Shown here piece after piece: positions 7,552-8,507 of a stretch of 8,507 nucleotides of DNA; the first letter of the stretch is position 1; every line of letters starts with the position of its first letter. Below the pieces are notes generated by a model. It had not been told where the DNA came from. It searched no databases and was given only the letters and a program-made list of their open reading frames with translations. Source of the DNA: an uncultured bacterium (GTDB lineage Bacteria; Eisenbacteria; RBG-16-71-46; CAIMUX01); the NCBI GenBank assembly GCA_946886185.1, contig CAMPIC010000093.1, positions 1 to 8,507 on the forward strand, read 5' to 3'. The position numbers and the translations under genes were made by a program.

Positions 7552-7602
7552 CCCTGCACCTTCTCGCGCCACCGGATGCAGGGCTCGGCACCCCGATCGC
7601 CC
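7552..7602. repeat. structured repeat, copy 2
   Basis: The arms GCCCTGCA (7551-7558) and TGCAGGGC (7577-7584) form an 8-bp stem with an 18-base loop ending in CGCCACCGGA. Compared with copy 1, pair G7486-C7508 is replaced by C7557-G7578, and the T7481/G7513 wobble by C7552-G7583. The stem is thus kept while its bases differ. The similarity continues past the stem through CG(A/G)CACCC and GAT(T/C)GC. Confidence 0.7.
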
Positions 7603-7746
7603 GGGGACATCCGCAGCATCCTCTTCGCGGAGTCGTGCTAACTTTCCGAAGCGAAAGCACATCGGCGTCTGCCGGACCGGAATTTGAACACCCGCGCGTG
7701 CGATGCCGGAATCACGCCGTTTCCATGGTGACGCGCCTTGGTGGCG

Positions 7747-7766
7747 CTCCTTCTTCGGACAAGGAG
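7747..7766 (+). promoter_or_regulatory. mgtE ribosome binding site with masking hairpin
   Basis: AAGGAG (7761-7766) lies 7 bases before the mgtE ATG at 7774. It is perfectly complementary to CTCCTT (7747-7752). The intervening loop contains C-TTCG-G, a stable tetraloop sequence. Directly upstream, GCGCC (7733-7737) and GGCGC (7743-7747) form another stem sharing base 7747. Translation control of mgtE through exposure of this site is a plausible inference. Confidence 0.45.
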
Positions 7767-7773
7767 ACCCGGC

Positions 7774-8507
7774 ATGGCTGGAGTTTCGGAGCTGCTCGAC
7801 GCCAACGACCAGCCGCCTCCGAGCTCGGATCAACTGCTCCGGCTCCTGCAACACAATGATGCGGGCGCGCTCATCGCGTACCTCGATCGACTTTCCGGAA
7901 TGGAGCTCGCTCGCATCGTCTCGCACCTGTCGGCGGAGGATCAGGTCCGGCTCTGGACGACGCTGCCGGCGGACGATGCCGCCGATCGGATCGAAGAGCT
8001 TTCCAGCGCGCAGGCCGCCGGCGTGATGGAACAGCTGCCGGCCAGCCACGCGGCCGCGATACTGGAAGAGCTTCCCAGCGACGAACGGGCCGACGTCCTG
8101 AACGAGATGGAAGAGCCGAGCGTCGAAGCTCTCCTGGCTCGGTTTCCTCTGGAAGAGGCGGAAGGGATTCGCCGCCTGGCCGAGTACGACTCCGATGTCG
8201 CGGGCGGACTCATGGTCACCGAGTTCCTCGCCGTTCCCGCCCGAATGACGGTCGGAGATCTGATCGACGAGCTGCGCCGCGCTCCCGAAAACTATTCGGA
8301 GTACGCGATCCAGTACATCTACGTGGTGGGCGACACCGGGATGCTCGAAGGAGTCTTGAGGATTCGCGATCTACTCCTCACTCCCAACCGGGTCCCGATT
8401 GCCGACATCATGATCCGTTCCCCCATCGCGGTTCGTGACGATACCGGGCTCTCGCAGCTCGAGCACCTCTTCGAATCGATTAGGCGTCCGGACCGCGCGA
8501 GAGATCG
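7774..8507 (+). CDS. mgtE: MgtE-type magnesium transporter, N-terminal part (cut off by window)
   Basis: MgtE proteins are membrane Mg2+ channels gated by a cytoplasmic Mg2+-sensing part. Only that cytoplasmic part is in the window, 244 codons. Residues ~18-140 are the helical MgtE N domain with repeated LP-(A/S)-x-x-A-A-type units (LPADDAADRIEEL, LPASHAAAILEEL, LPSDERADVLNEM). The segment YDSDVAGGLMVTEFLAV (138-154) is the family's junction motif leading into CBS domain 1 (~147-205). CBS domain 2 starts at ~210 (IADIMIRSPIAVRDD). The pore-forming membrane domain lies beyond the right edge. ATG 7774 is supported by AAGGAG 7 bases upstream and fits the family start. The last ~9 codons (RRPDRARD) do not look like the usual hydrophobic CBS strand, which could mean divergence or a frame error near the edge. 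The gene is divergent from the activator gene. Confidence 0.93.
   Translation, partial: MAGVSELLDANDQPPPSSDQLLRLLQHNDAGALIAYLDRLSGMELARIVSHLSAEDQVRLWTTLPADDAADRIEELSSAQAAGVMEQLPASHAAAILEELPSDERADVLNEMEEPSVEALLARFPLEEAEGIRRLAEYDSDVAGGLMVTEFLAVPARMTVGDLIDELRRAPENYSEYAIQYIYVVGDTGMLEGVLRIRDLLLTPNRVPIADIMIRSPIAVRDDTGLSQLEHLFESIRRPDRARD

Larger units (their letters stand above)
7318..7773. other. 456-base divergent intergenic region, rich in inverted repeats
   Basis: This region separates the leftward activator from the rightward mgtE gene and contains no convincing protein gene. From left to right it holds the activator ribosome site, a 20-bp palindrome, a partial repeat copy (7400-7408), a strong stem with a T-rich tail on the minus strand (7459-7499), and two hairpin repeats (7481-7531 and 7552-7602). 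Further right are small stems at 7591-7606 (CCCCG/CGGGG) and 7642-7657 (CTTTC/GAAAG), then GCGCC/GGCGC (7733-7747) and a ribosome-site-masking hairpin (7747-7766). Both outgoing genes probably have their promoters here. Clear -35/-10 pairs are not visible; the best -10 is TATACT (7353 to 7348, minus strand), without a good -35. Confidence 0.8.

Noticed and set aside
7481..7602. CRISPR array
   Set aside because: There are only two imperfect copies with inexact hairpin arms and no cas genes; the spacing and divergence do not fit.
7441..7641. 66-codon plus-strand frame starting with GTG
   Set aside because: It has no ribosome site and runs through the hairpin repeats; the translation has no recognisable character.
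7670..7700. tRNA-like T-loop (TTCAAAT on the minus strand)
   Set aside because: The flanking bases do not form a T-stem, and no anticodon or acceptor stem is visible.
7357..7773. M-box magnesium riboswitch before mgtE
   Set aside because: I looked for the conserved GTTAGGTGAGGCTCC-like core from memory and did not find it; an Rfam search would be decisive.
7318..8049. N-terminal extension of the activator frame upstream to 8049
   Set aside because: The frame is open, but it would overlap most of the opposite-strand mgtE start; GGAGG before GTG 7317 gives a much better start.

Overview
The window is GC-rich bacterial DNA with bacterial start signals, Shine-Dalgarno sites and overlapping genes. 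The gene families suggest an uncultured high-GC lineage. ABC-2 permease/M1 peptidase fusions next to NtrC-type regulators and Ser/Thr kinases are common in Acidobacteriota, Gemmatimonadota, Bacteroidota-like and Eisenbacteria-like genomes. That placement is inference; there is no rRNA or other marker gene here.

Layout. Four genes lie on the minus strand and read right to left. First is a sigma54-type AAA+ activator with a degenerate receiver domain (5908-7317). Next is a Ser/Thr protein kinase with four tandem zinc ribbons at its C-terminus (4477-5826). After a 248-base gap come an ABC transporter ATPase (3293-4228) and, overlapping it by 4 bases, a very large ABC-2 permease fused to an M1-type metallopeptidase domain (from 3296 running off the left edge). 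On the plus strand a divergent mgtE-type magnesium transporter gene starts at 7774 and runs off the right edge.

The 456-base divergent region (7318-7773) is the least ordinary part. It holds a 20-bp near-perfect palindrome just in front of the activator. It also holds an 11-bp perfect stem with a T-rich tail on the minus strand, and two copies (23/27 identical, 70 bases apart) of a hairpin-forming repeat. One stem pair differs between the copies by a compensatory change. Next to mgtE there is a hairpin that would mask its Shine-Dalgarno site. The conserved repeat loop is complementary to a segment right beside that hairpin. This looks like one or two structured RNA leaders and does not match any family I can recall, including the M-box as I remember it.

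How the genes may work together (inference): the kinase and the activator form a same-strand pair and probably one signalling unit; neither shows a membrane segment. The activator probably does not depend on Asp phosphorylation, because its receiver lacks the usual acidic and lysine residues. A weak sigma54-like element precedes the ABC genes, so the activator might control them. The ABC ATPase and permease-peptidase form one translationally coupled transporter unit.
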